The notes beneath the pieces are model-generated. The model saw only the letters and a program-made list of their open reading frames with translations, had not been told where the DNA came from and searched no databases. A DNA stretch of 64,000 bases from Monarcha castaneiventris obscurior (taxonomy: Eukaryota; Chordata; Aves; Passeriformes; Monarchidae), in contig JAMPIT010000303.1 of NCBI GenBank assembly GCA_026261815.1, positions 124,001-188,000 of the forward strand. The letters run 5' to 3'. This document shows positions 31,701-43,479 of the stretch, piece by piece (the stretch's first letter is position 1; every line of letters begins with the position of its first letter). The position numbers and the translations under genes are program-made.

Positions 31701-32080
31701 GTGTCTCATAGTTGGTGGTACTCACATAAAACACTTCATCAGCCGATTTTTTACCTCAGGAAAAACCCCTCTCCACAAACGCCCGGCCGGCCGCCCTCAG
31801 GGAGCTCTGAGGGAGCAGCAGGGGATGGCGGAGTGGGGTCACCAAACCCCGCGTGCCTGAGGGGGAAACAAACCCCAAACTCCCTTTTTGAAATTATAAT
31901 TATTTAAATTCAACTCTTCAAAGCCTTATTTCAGTCAAATGTTGCTACCTCTTGGGGTTAAAAGGGGTTCTGGTTGTAGGAGCAGAGGCGGGTGTGTACA
32001 GGCAGCACAGCTGTGTTTGGGAGCCTCAGCCGGCAGCAGAAATGTTGGCAAATATTAAAAACCAACGCAGTAAGTTTCGA
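28720..32080. other. Intergenic unique sequence upstream of FBXO47
   Basis: The longest repeat-poor stretch of the window. No coding exon is convincing. It may hold the FBXO47 non-coding first exon and regulatory DNA. Confidence 0.55.
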
Positions 32081-32440
32081 TTTGGTAGCTGTCAATGCGG
32101 CCGCAGACGTGGTGGAGGGAGGAAATGATTACAGACAACAACAGCGCGTTCCCCCAGCGGCCTTTCGTTGGTGCTGTTGGCAACTCGGCCCCTTTTTGAG
32201 GTGAATTTATGCGAATTTTGGGCAATAACGACTCTTCCCGCCTTTCCGCCCGCGGCCCTTCTGGGCGCGAGGGGCGGGGGGGGGAGGGGAGGGGTGCGAG
32301 CGGCTCGAGCGCGGCTTTTCCCGCCCGCACTGTCCCCGCCCACCTCATGAATATTTAAATTGGACCACGCCCCTTCTCCATGAGGGAAAGCGCGCCCCGT
32401 CCGTATGAGCTGTGTGAGGCCACGCCCCCTCATGAATAAT
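32080..32440. promoter_or_regulatory. CpG-rich promoter-like block with GC boxes and E2F-like sites
   Basis: Holds TTTTCCCGCCC near 32320, CTTCCCGCC near 32233, GGGGCGGGG-type boxes near 32270, CCCCGCCCACC at 32334, and two copies of CCTCATGAATA (about 32341 and 32429) beside CACGCCCC elements. It is the best candidate upstream promoter for FBXO47 (minus strand) but could be bidirectional or unrelated. Confidence 0.45.
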
Positions 32441-32479
32441 CAATGAGAGGTGTGTGGGAGTTTTGTACTCCACAGAAAC

Positions 32480-33185
32480 CCAGGTTCTTTATCAGCACCT
32501 CTGGGGAGCTTCACCCCGAGCCCCAGCAGATGAGAAACGGCTGCAGAAGTTGTTTCAGGGTGTTTATTTCTCCTTCTCTCTGCCAGCTCTCAGCTCCGGC
32601 CGCACATCTGATGCAGCTGAGTCCGAGCGGGCACTGCCCAGCCCTGGGCTGTCCCGGCCTTTCTGTGCCCTTTCCATCATCCAACCATTCTGCACAACGC
32701 ATTTATTAGTTACTGTTCTGTACCAATTCATTTGCACCTGTTCTAGACACGGAATTTCCACCTCTTTTTCATTCTCCCAATCATTTTGTGCCACCACCAC
32801 CAGAGAAGATGGAGGAGAAGGGGAAGAGGAAGAACAGGGCAATGCCCAAAATCCTCCATCTTAAACCCTTCATTGTCCTCATATTAAAAACCCTAAAATC
32901 TACTTTTTTAGCTTGTAAAACACCAAACCACTGCTCATTTTCACACTCTGGTGGCTTGCAGTGATTCTGGCAGTGTTGGTAACTTTTCCCATGGGCTGAG
33001 GCCAAAGCCGGTGCCATTCTGGGCTCCTTGCCAGGGGCTGGGACCCCCTTGCTGGGGCTGCTGAGCCCCCAGGGCAGCCCGAGGTGTGCCCCGAGCCCCC
33101 AGGGCAGCCCGAGGTGTGCCCCGAGCCCCCAGGGCAGCCCGAGGTGTGCCCCGAGCCCCCAGGGCAGCCCGAGGTGTGCCTTGGA
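32480..33185 (-). mobile_element. LTR-like repeat, copy 1
   Basis: About 0.7 kb nearly identical to 39484-40190. Read on the minus strand it has AATAAA near one end, as in an LTR, but the family is not recognised and no viral reading frame is present. It ends in four 30-bp units of CAGGGCAGCCCGAGGTGTGC. Confidence 0.6.
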
Positions 33186-33199
33186 TTCCCACAAGGTGT

Positions 33200-33594
33200 G
33201 GTGGTCGTTTTGGCCGGAGGGTCCGGAGGGGCGAGGGGACACCGAGGGTCCCAGGGGTGACCGGGAGTTCTCAGAGCAGGGCTGGCCGGGCCCCGCGGGG
33301 GCGTGCGAGGGGTGGGAGGGCAGCTGGGAGCCCGGCCTGGGCTGGGGAGGCTCAGATGTGGGGCACGGCAGGGATGGGGGGCCACAGGTGTGGGGTACCT
33401 TTGGGTTTTGGGGTGCCGCAGGTGTGAGTACCTCTGGGTTTAGCTCAGGTGTGGGGTACCTCTGAGATTTGGGGTATCACAGGTGTGGGGTGCCACTGGG
33501 ATTTGGGGTCCCACGGGTGTGGGGTACCTGTGGGTTTTGGGGTGCCGCAGGTGCAATCCCACAGCAGCACCGCTCTGGGATGGGTGCGCAGGGC
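33200..33594. other. GC-rich spacer with GGTGTGGGGTACC repeats
   Basis: Loose repeats of CAGGTGTGGGGTACC and GGGTTTTGGGGT at 33385-33550. No gene. Confidence 0.6.
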
Positions 33595-34210
33595 CCCGCC
33601 AGAGCTGTGGGTTCTCTGTAGGGACTGACCCAGCAGAGCTGTGGGTTTCTCTGTAGGGCACAGCCCCACAGAGCTGTGGGTTTCTCTGTAGGGAACAGCC
33701 CCACAGAGCTGTGGGTTCTCTGTAGGGCACAGCCCCACAGAGCTGTGGGTTCTCTGTAGGGCCCTGGCAGAGCTGTGGGTTTCTCTGTAGGGACTGACCC
33801 CACAGAGCTGTGGGTTTCTCTGTAGGGAACAGCCCCACAGAGCTGTGGGTTTCTCTGTAGGGAACAGCCCCACAGAGCTGTGGGTTCTCTGTAGGGACTG
33901 ACCCCAGCAGAGCTGTGGGTTTCTCTGTAGGGCACAGCCCCACAGAGCTGTGGGTTTCTCTGTAGGGCACAGCCCCACAGAGCTGTGGGTTTCTCTGTAG
34001 GGCACAGCCCCACAGAGCTGTGGGTTCTCTGTAGGGCACAGCCCGGCAGAGCTGTGGGTTTCTCTGTAGGGAACAGCCCCACAGAGCTGTGGGTTTCTCT
34101 GTAGGGAACAGCCCCACAGAGCTGTGGGTTTCTCTGTAGGGCACAGCCCCACAGAGCTGTGGGTTTCTCTGTAGGGCACAGCCCCACAGAGCTGTGGGTT
34201 CCTCTGTAGG
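33595..34210. repeat. 35-bp minisatellite
   Basis: About seventeen units of AGAGCTGTGGGTTTCTCTGT followed by AGGGCACAGCCCCAC, with GAAC and GACTG variants. Confidence 0.95.
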
Positions 34211-34299
34211 GAACAGCCCTGGGACCCCTGGACTGTGCTGGACCCAAAACCCCACACCCTGCACAGGGGTTCTGCCTGAGGCCAGAGCCACCAAACCCC

Positions 34300-34635
34300 T
34301 CTGCAACCCTCACCTGCAACCTTCACTGCAACCCTCACCTGCAGCCTTCATCTTCAGCCTTCATCTGCAACCCTCACCTGCAACCTTCACCTGCAGCCTT
34401 TGTCTGCAACCTTCACTGCAACCTTCATCTGCAACCTTCATCTCCAACCCTCATCTGCAACTCTCCTCTCCAACCTTCATCTCCAACCTTCGTCTCCAAC
34501 CTTTGTCTCCAACCCTCATCTCCAGCTCTCATCTCCCACCTTCATCTCCAACCCTCATCTCCCACCCTCATCTCCCACCCTCATCTCCCACCTTCATCTC
34601 CAACCCTCATCTCCAGCTCTCATCTCCCGCTCTCC
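34300..34635. repeat. 13-bp minisatellite
   Basis: About 25 units of CAACCTTCATCTC or CAACCCTCATCTG. Confidence 0.92.
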
Positions 34636-34639
34636 TCCT

Positions 34640-34810
34640 TCCCAGAGCAGCCGTGGCTGCCCCTGGATCCCTGGCAGTGCCCCAGGCCGGGCTGGACGGG
34701 GCTTGGAGCACCCAGGGACGGTGGGAAGTGTCCCTGCCATGGCAGGGGTGGGATGGGATGGGATGGGATTTAAGGTCCCTTCCCACCCAAACCATTCCCG
34801 GATTCTGGAA
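34640..34810 (+). mobile_element. CR1 LINE 3' fragment
   Basis: CCCAGAGCAGCCGTGGCTG through GGTCCCTTCCCACCCAAACC and CATTCCCGGATTC. Confidence 0.9.
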
Positions 34811-35099
34811 TTTTCCCCGCTGAGCCGTTCCAGGGAGCATTCCCTGATCTCTGCCAGCCCCACCCCTGCGTTATCCCGAGGAATATTCCTGGAGCTGCCC
34901 TGGGAGCCAGGCCGAGGCGCCTCTGCCAGAGCAGCAATTCCCACAGAGCTGCTGGAAAATGACATTTATTGGAATAAACCCAGCCTGGGAAGGCGCTGAC
35001 CCGGAATAACCTCCGAGCTCTCCCGGGACAGGGAGCCCTGGGGAGAGCTTTCCTTGCTGCTCCCGAGGCAGCTCCCATACGATGGCAGCAGAGGCCTGC

Positions 35100-35830
35100 A
35101 GCTGCTTCGGAGGGATTCTTTTGCCCAGTATTTTTATTTTTTTCCCCAAAGATAGTTGTTTGTTTTGGTTTCGTTTGTGGGTTGATTTCTTTTCTTTTTT
35201 TTTTTTTTTTTTGCCCAGAATTTTTATTTTTTCCCCAAAGACGGTTTTTTGTTTTGGTTTCATTCTGGGGTTGATTTCTTTTTTAATTTCTCTTTTTTTT
35301 TGCCCAGTATTTTTATTTTCTTCCCCAAAGACAGTTGTTTGTTTTGGTTCCATTCGTGGCTTGATTTCGTTTATCTTTTCTCTTTTTTTTTTTTCCCACT
35401 ATTTTTATTTTTTTCCCCAAAGACAGTCGTTTGTTTTGGTTTCGTTCTGGGGTTGATTTCTTTTTTTCTTTTCCTTTTTCTTTTTGCCCAGTATTTTTAT
35501 TTTTTCCCCAAAGACAGTTGTTTGTTTTGGTTTCATTCGTGGCTTGATTTCGTTTATCTTTTCTTGTTTTTTTTCCCCCCACTATTTTTATTTTTTTCCC
35601 CAAAGACAGTTGTTTGTTTTGGTTTCATTCGTGGCTTGATTTCTTTTTTCTTTTCTTGTTTCTTTTTTGCCCAGAATTTTTATTTTTCCCCCAAAGACAG
35701 TTGTTTGTTTTGGTTTCATTCTTGGATTGGTTTCTTTTTTATTTTCTTTTTTTTTTGCCCAGTATTTTTATTTTTTCCCCAAAGACAGTTGTTTGTTTTG
35801 GTTTCATTCTGGAGTTGATTTCTTTTTCTT
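35100..35830. repeat. About 75-bp T-rich minisatellite
   Basis: Nine or ten units with TGCCCAGTATTTTTATTTTT, CCCCAAAGACAGTTGTTTGT and TTTGGTTTCATTC, and T-runs of varying length. Confidence 0.94.
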
Positions 35831-36470
35831 TTTTCCTATATTATTTCCTTTTTACCCCCTTTTCACTTTATCAAAAGAACTATTTCTAGAGAAACCGAAA
35901 TAGAAACAAAGCAAAAAATCACCCTCGAATGGGAGGAACAGCTCCTTAAATTAACAACAACATGATGACGTCACCACGACTGCAATATTTTTGCTGAAAA
36001 GTTCAATTAGATAAATGTACAAAAATAACGAGCTTTGGAGCTGAGCAGCGCAGGGCTCCTGATTCTTTTTCCTCCTGGGATCCAGGACTGAATCTCCCCC
36101 TGGAATTGCATCCCAACCCCACAAATCCCGCAGGATCCGGGTTCCACCCCAAAAATAAACCAGGGAATTCCAGATTCCTCATTTACCCCAAAGTCTCTAG
36201 AAATCCCCAGATCCCATTGTGGGGAAAAAAAATTAAAATAACCAGAGGTGTCCTGGAGTATCCTGGGAGAGTTTTGTGGAGCCTGAGGGGTTTTAAGGAT
36301 TTCCTGAGGCCTCGGTTTGTGTTTAACACTCGGAGCAGTGATTGGGATAATTAACATAACGGGTTAATTGTGTCCTGGCAGCGTAACCCCATCACCGGCC
36401 TTGCTTTGAGTGAGTCACTGCCGGCCTTTGGGGTTTTTATTTTCCATTTCTAATCCAGTCAGGATTTGAG
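35830..36470. other. Intergenic spacer with a consensus CRE
   Basis: Unique sequence. A palindromic TGACGTCA lies at 35966-35973. No gene seen. Confidence 0.5.
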
Positions 36471-36474
36471 AGCC

Positions 36475-37015
36475 GGGCTGAGGTGAGGGGATGGAGAGCA
36501 GCGAGGGGAAAGGCACGAAACTGAGCTGGGAAAGGCACGAAACTGGACTGGGAAAGGCACAAAACTGAGCTGGGAAAGGCACAAAACTGAGCTGGGAAAG
36601 GCACGAAACTGAGCTGGGAAAGTAATGAAATTGAGTTGGGAAAGGCACAAAACTGAGCTGGGAAAGGCATGAAACTGGACTGGGAAAGGCACAAAATTGA
36701 GGTGGGAAAGGCACCAAACTGAGCTGGGAAAGGCACAAAACCGAGCTGGGAAAGGCACAAAACTGAGCTGGGAAAGGCACAAAACTGAGCTGGGAAAGGC
36801 ACGAATTTGAGTTGGGAAAGGCAAAAAACTGAGCTGGGAAAGTAATGAAATTGAGCTGGGAAGGGCACGAAATTGAGCTGTAAAAGGCACAAAACTGAGC
36901 TGGGAAAGGCACAAAACTGAGCTGGGAAAGTAATGAAATTGAGTTGGGAAAGGCACAAAACTGAGCTGGGAAAGGCACAAAATTGAGTTGGGAAAGGCAC
37001 GAAACTGAGTTGTCC
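36475..37015. repeat. 22-bp minisatellite
   Basis: About 25 units of TGAGCTGGGAAAGGCACAAA with AC, AT or GAAA variants. Confidence 0.94.
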
Positions 37016-37144
37016 CAAACTCCCGAGGTTTGGGCTGGGGCCTCGTTGATCTCATCCCGTTTTACCCAGGAGCAGTTGGGAATTCTGCTGGAAATTCCCA
37101 TTTTGGCTCAGCTGCCGCTGCCGGGAGGGGTGAGAGCAGTTCAA

Positions 37145-37350
37145 TCATAAATTCCTGGAATGGTTTGGGCTGGAAGGGACCTCAAAGCTCCTCCAGCTCC
37201 ACCCCTTCCACCACCCCAGGCTGCTCCCAGCCCCATCCAGCCTGGCCTTGGGCACTTCCAGGGATCCAGGGGCAGCCACAGCTTCCCTGGGCAGCAACAG
37301 CAGATGGCACCAGCTTTTGGGCTGGAAAGGACCTTCAGGATCATCCCATT
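37145..37350 (-). mobile_element. CR1 fragments, minus strand
   Basis: GGAATGGTTTGGGCTGGAAG through CAGCCACAGCTTCCCTGGG is an inverted CR1 tail. A second short tail (GGGCTGGAAAGGACCTTCAG) follows. Confidence 0.9.
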
Positions 37351-37459
37351 CCCAAACATTCAGGGTTTAGGCTGCAAGGTGAGTTTTCCAAAGAGCCCAA
37401 CCACTAAAATCCGTATGGAGCAAGGCTGGGCTGAGCTGGGTTTATCCATGGAGTCCCTC

Positions 37460-37620
37460 CCTGGGATGGAATTCCCAGAGGAGCTGTGGCTGCCCCTGGA
37501 TCCCTGGCAGTGCCCAAGGCCGGGTTTGGGGCACCCTGGGACAGTGGGAGATGCCCCTGGCCCTGGCACTGGATGGGATTTAAGGTCCCTTCCCACCCAA
37601 ACCATTCCAGGATTCCAGGA
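37460..37620 (+). mobile_element. CR1 LINE 3' fragment
   Basis: GGAATTCCCAGAGGAGCTGTG through TTAAGGTCCCTTCCCACCC and CCATTCCAGGATTCC. Head-to-head with the preceding inverted CR1 copies. Confidence 0.9.
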
Positions 37621-38034
37621 AAAGCGAGGAACCTTCAGTGCCGCAGGATGGGGAAGGGACAAAACCCCTGGAAAGCTTTTTGGGATGATCCCCGGGTTGG
37701 GAAGGGGCTCTGCTTTGGGGGACAGGGAGTTTTGGGTTCACCCTCCCCAAATTTCCCTTGTTTACGACTTCTTCAAAGTCCCCTTTTCACCTTTATTTCA
37801 GGATATTCGTTTTCCACATCCTCAGGCATTCCCCAGCACCCCCAGGAGTGGATGGGAACAGAAAATTGGTGAGCAGCAAGCAGAAAAATGATGGGGTTTG
37901 GGGTTTTTTGGGGGGCATTAAAAGGAAACACCGAAGGTGGTGGGGGCTGGAAGAAAAGGAAGGAAAAAATGGGAAAAAATTGCACCATGGGCCCAAAAAG
38001 CAGCATCTCCTGGGCTGTGAGCAAAGGGAAATAA

Positions 38035-38345
38035 TGGGAATGGGAATGGGAATGGGAATTGGGAATTGGAATGGGAGTGGGAATTGGGAATGGGACTGGG
38101 ACTGGGAATAGAAGTGGAATTGGGAATTGGGAATGGGAGTGGGAAAGGGAATGGGAAAGGAAATGGAAGTGGAAATGGAAATGGGAATGGAAAAGAAATT
38201 GAAATAATAATAGTAATAATAATGATTATGATGATAATAGTAATATTATAATAAATTAAAAGAAAAGAAAATACAATAAAATTACTACTACTACTACTAA
38301 TAATAATAGAAAATAAAAATAAGAATAAAAATAAAAATAAATCTG
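38035..38345. repeat. GGGAAT repeats passing into (AAT)n/(ACT)n microsatellite
   Basis: Purine-rich GGGAATGGGAATT repeats to about 38195, then an AT-rich microsatellite with ACTACTACT. Confidence 0.92.
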
Positions 38346-39483
38346 CAGAAGAAAGACACAACACTCCAAGTTTCCTGCCCCTTCACCTACCACCACAGGC
38401 AGTAAATTTCTTCTCCTTAATCTCTCTAAATCAAATTTTCCCTCGTTGGCCACATATTTCTTCCCTCCGAAGCGACATTAAGGAGCTGCAGCCTTTCATT
38501 TACCCTTAAAAAAAAGCAGTTTGGGGCTTGTTACAAAACGAGGGAAGGAAATGATCAGCGGGAATTGTTCTCTCATGCAGCCCAGGCCTGTGTGGGGATA
38601 CAGAGGGAATTCCCTTCCCATCCTCCTGCTTGAGGAATTCTCTGGATAAAACCCCCTCAGCTGGCGTTTTTAGGGATGGATCCAGAGGGATGGGAAAGGG
38701 CAGGGATTTTTATTCCCAAAATCCAGGCCCTCAGGGGTCGAATCCACCGGGAAGCTGAGCAGGATTTGCCCCCAAATCCCATTTTATTGTTGTTTTCCTG
38801 TGGGGTCTGTGCAGGGACAGGGCTGAGGCCCAGCAGCAGGAATGAAAAGGGGGGAAAAAGGGAAAATTTCACAGAAAATAGAAAAACACCTGGGAAAAAA
38901 AAAAAAAAAAAGAGGAATTAAATCCTTGCTGGCACTGAGGGATTGAGGCCTGGCCCATCCCATCCTCCCCTCCCTGGCATCCTCCTGGACTGCAGGAAAC
39001 CACGGCAGGATCTTCCCTAATAATCAGAATTTCCAGCTGCCCCCGTTCCCCAGGATCAGAGCTGGCTCTGTGGGGCAGGAGTGGATTTATGATGCCGGGA
39101 TTTGCCCTTTTCTTGCCTTTCCCACCTCATTTTGGGCCCTGCTGGAGGCTGGGACGAGCTCCCAGGGCTCTGCCCTTCCACCAGGCCTCACTTCCAGGGA
39201 TTTCAAAACGCTTGGAGTGCCCTAAATCCCAGAGGGATTTTGGTGCCCTGGTGAGGGAGGTGCTGGCCTCAGCCGAGCTGGGGATCTCTCCAAGGTGCTT
39301 TGGAAGATTCCAGAGGCAGAATCCAGAGCCCCAGGCCTTTGGATGATGGCACTAAGCCTTGGGATGGAGGGAATGTGGCAGAGGCAGGGGCAGGACAGGG
39401 ATGGGGAGGGTGCTCCTGGTGTGCCCCGTGTTTGCTTCACCCTTCCCACTGTGTATTTGTGGGATTTAGGGCTCTGCACAAAC
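38346..39483. other. Intergenic unique sequence
   Basis: No gene or element recognised apart from an A-run at 38897-38911. Confidence 0.55.
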
Positions 39484-40190
39484 CCAGGTTCTTTATCCTC
39501 ACCTCTGGGACACCTCACCCCGAGCCCCAGCAGATGAGAAACGGCTGCAGAAGTTGTTTCAGGGTGTTGATTTCTCCTTCTCTCTGCCAGCTCTCAGCTC
39601 CGGCCGCACATCTGATGCAGCCGAGTCCGAGCGGGCACTGCCCAGCCCTGGGCTGTCCCGGCCTTTCTGTGCCCTTTCCATCATCCAACCATTCTTCACA
39701 ACGCATTTATTAGTTACTGTTCTGTACCAATTCATTTGCACCTGTTCTAGACACGGAATTTCTACCTCTTTTTCATTCTACCAATCATTTTGTGCCACCA
39801 CCACCAGAGAAGATGGAGGAGAAGGAGAAGAAGAAGAAGAACAGGGCAACGCCCAAAATCCTCCATCTTAAACCCTTCATCCTCACATGAAAAACCCTAA
39901 AATCTACTTTTTTAGCTTGTAAAACACCAAACCACTGCTCATTTTCACACTCTGGTGGCTTGCAGTGATTCTGGCAGTGTTGGTAACTTTTCCCATGGGC
40001 TGAGGTCAAAGCCGGTGCCATTCTGGGCTCCTTGCCAGGGGCTGGGACCCCCTTGCTGGGGCTGCTGAGCCCCCAGGGCAGCCCGAGGTGTGCCCCGAGC
40101 CCCCAGGGCAGCCCGAGGTGTGCCCCGAGCCCCCAGGGCAGCCCGAGGTGTGCCCCGAGCCCCCAGGGCAGCCCGAGGTGAGCCCTGGAT
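39484..40190 (-). mobile_element. LTR-like repeat, copy 2
   Basis: Second copy of 32480-33185, same orientation 7.0 kb away, including the four 30-bp units. The DNA between them contains CR1 and arrays, not viral genes, so the two are not the ends of one provirus. Confidence 0.6.
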
Positions 40191-42365
40191 TCCATCACCA
40201 GCCCAGCTGATCCCACATTCCCGGTGCCAAAACTCCTGGAATCCGCGGGTTTTTCATGGATCACATCCAAACTCGGGCCTCTTTTGCTGTCAGACCCCTC
40301 CAGGCCCCTCCTTGGCTTTGCCAGCAGCAGGAGCCAGCACAGATCCTCGTCCTTTCCTGGATGTTCCATGGAGTTATCCCCACCTCCAGAAGCTGGGAAA
40401 GGCGAAGGAGATCAGAAATCCTCACCTCGGGGCTCTCTGGTTATTCTGGAAGTCTCTTTTCCTCAGCTGGAGGGGTTAAAAATCCTCCAGCAGCCAAGAG
40501 GAATCATGGAAAAACCTCCTCGAGGGGAAGGAGCTGCCTGCAGTCTGTCACAGAGCACGAAACCCTACAATTATCCTCAAAAACCTGCTCCTCTCAGCTC
40601 TCCAAAAAGCAGATTTAATAGGGTTTTTTTCCTTCCTGAAAAAATGAAAAATGTCATTTTCCACAGAGCGGGGAAAAAGGGTTTTTTGCACGAGGGCTGC
40701 CATCACACGCCGAGGGTTTTGTCTGATTTCAGAAAACGAAATAAAAACCCCCTGTCAGATTTTATTGCTGGAGCTCAAATCGAGGAGGGGACCAGGAAAA
40801 TCCAGCTGGGTTTTCCTGAGGATGAGGGGAAATCTCTGCCTGCCCTGATCTGCTCACTAAACCATCGGGATTGGCGTGAAAAAATGGGGAAAGAGAAAAA
40901 AAAAATGGACGGGAAATGTTCGGAGTTGGGTTTTTTTGGGTTTTTTGTCACGGGAAAATCGTGGCAGGAGGTGAAGGCGATTTTGGGATCTTCTCACAGC
41001 AGCTGAAGGGAAACGTGCAGGGGTTTCCTGCTCCTTTAAATCCATTTTTTTTGGGATTGTGCTGGGAATTTTCCCACCCTGAGAATCCGCCCTCTCCTCT
41101 TCCCATCCCTGCCTTGTGGGAGGGGGAAAAGCAGCTCCAGGCGATTCCCCCCTGCCCTAAAAACACCTTTTCCCTACAAAAATCCCCCAAAACGCACAGA
41201 ATTCCCCAATTCTTCACCAGAAAGGAAACAATTCCCATCCCTCCCTGCTGGGTGAGGCACAATAAATGCATTTAACACCCGAATTCCTCCTCTCCCACCC
41301 GGATTCTGCCTGGAAAATGCGGATTCAGAGCATCTTTTTGGGATTTTGTTCCTCCACCCACGGGCCCTGCTGGAGCAATCTGCTCCCTCCTCGCTGTCAG
41401 AGGCATTAATTAGGGCTCAGGATGCTGCTTCCTGCCCGACCTTGCATTCCCAGGGCACAAATCCTGCTTTTTTTTGCATTTTGGGGGTTGATTTTTGGCG
41501 GGGGCGATGTTGTTTTGGGTGTTTGGGATGTTTGGTGTTGCCAGCTCTTGAATTTTTAATTCGTTTCCTATTAAAACCTGCAGATTCCTGTGTGTTTCTG
41601 TTACCCCAAACAGAAAAAAAATCGGAATATTTCTATGGAAATGGGATGTTTCTGTCTCTAATTTTAGATCTCGGCTCAGGGAGACAGAACCAGGCACCAG
41701 GACAGGAGAATTCTCGAATCCTGGTTCAATTTTTGTGGTGTTGGCACAGCCTGGAAAAGGCTCCTGAAGGAAAAGAGGGATGAAAAGGAAAAAAATTGGA
41801 TGGAAAAACAAAAATGGATTTATTATTTATTTTCCTAACGGGAATAAATGGATAAAGATTAAAAAAAAAGAGAAGCCTGGGTGTGCAGAGCTGCCCTGAG
41901 CTCTCGGGGTAAAAACAACCTTTAAAGTGATTTCTATTTGAAATAATTCGGGGCAAACACTGAGATCAAAACATCGATCCTGAATATTTTTTAAAAAGCC
42001 ACATGATCCAAGCAGAAAAAAAAAAAAAATTAAAATATTTAAAATAGCAAATATTTAAATAATAATAATAAATAAAAATTTAAATAATCCAAGCGGAATA
42101 AACGAGAAGAAAATGAGATATTTGGTTCAAACCTCAATTATTCATTCTGAGCTCCTGGTGATGATGATTTATTGCTAAAGCAGGAAAAAAAAACCCAAAT
42201 AATTCCCTGTATTCCTGGAGCATCCATGGAAAAAAATCCGGGATGAAAACCATTCCCAAAGAATCTTTTGAGGGGTTTATTTGGACAACAAAGCCCTGGG
42301 AAAGGAAGAGGTTTTTTATTTCGTGTCCAGGCTCCGTCCCAGGCAGAGAATCCGTGGCAAAAGCG
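40191..42365. other. Intergenic unique sequence
   Basis: No convincing exon. AT-rich with A-runs, especially 41830-42110. Confidence 0.5.
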
Positions 42366-42790
42366 CTGCAGGAACGCCAAAACCTCCCCAAAAAACCCCA
42401 AACCCCCCGGAAAAAACCCAATAAACCCCAAAAACTGCTCAAAAATCACAACCGCCCCCCCAAAAAACACCAAAAAACCCCAAAAACCCCCCAAAAAACC
42501 CCCCAAAAACCCCCAAAACCCCTGAAAAAATCCCCAAAAAACCCCAAGAAACCCCAAAACCTCCCAAAAAACCCCCAAACCCCTGGAAAAAACCCCCAAA
42601 ACCCCAAGAAACCCCAAAACCCCCCAAAACAAAAAAAAAAAACCCACCAAAAAACCCCCCAAATCCCCCCAAAAAACCCCAAAAAACCACCAAAAAACCC
42701 CCAAAACCCCTCAAAAAACCACAAACCCCTCCCTAAAACCCCAGAAAAACCCCAGAAGCCCCAAACCCCCCAGGCCCCCCCCTAGCCCCC
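42366..42790. repeat. CCCCAAAAA low-complexity array
   Basis: Alternating C and A runs (CCCCAAAAAACCCC) with few interruptions; the minus strand is TTTTGGGG-like. Confidence 0.93.
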
Positions 42791-42904
42791 CCCGTTCCAC
42801 CACAGGAGGCTTTTGGGGAATTTCGGGTTTATTTCCCCCTCCCGTCCCCGTTCAGGTCCCAATTAGCGCAATTAACAAAAGTCATTAATGCCCAAAGCCG
42901 CTGG

Positions 42905-43400
42905 GAGCCGGGGGGAAAAGGGGCTGAACTCTGGGGTTTGTCCCCAAAAACCCCAAATTCCCTTTTGGGGCTGAACCCTGGGGTTTGTCCCCAAAAACCC
43001 CAAATTCCCTTCTGGAGCTGAACCCTGGGGTTTGTCCCAAAAACCCCAAATTCCCTTCTGGAGCTGAACCCTGGGGTTTGTCCCCAAAAACCCCAAATTC
43101 CCTTTGGGAGCTGAACCCTGGGGTTTGTCCCCAAAAACCCCAAATTCCCTTTGGGAGCTGAACCCTGGGGTTTGTCCCCAAAAACCCCAAATTCCCTTTT
43201 AGAGCTGAACCCTGGGGTTTGTCCCAAAAACCCCAAATTCCCTTTTGGGGCTGAGGCTGAACCCTGGGGTTTGTCCCAAAAAAAACCCCAAATTCCCTTT
43301 TGGGGCTGAACCCTGGGGTTTGTCCCAAAAACCCCAAATTCCCTTTTAGAGCTGAACCCTGGGGTTTGTCCCCAAAACCCCAAATTCCCTTTTGGGGCCG
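42905..43400. repeat. About 46-bp minisatellite
   Basis: About ten units of CCCCAAATTCCCTTTTGGGG, CTGAACCCTGGGGTTTGTCC. The unit contains a short palindrome (CCCAAATTCCCTTTTGGG). Confidence 0.95.
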
Positions 43401-43479
43401 GGGCTGGAAAAGGGGAGGCTCAGGAATGGGGTGGGAAAAGCAGAGAGGGGATGAGAAAATGCAGGGTTGGGTTTTGCTG

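Noticed and set aside
32480..40190. A 7-kb provirus with two LTRs
   Set aside because: The interval between the copies holds CR1 tails and minisatellites but no gag, pol or env frame.
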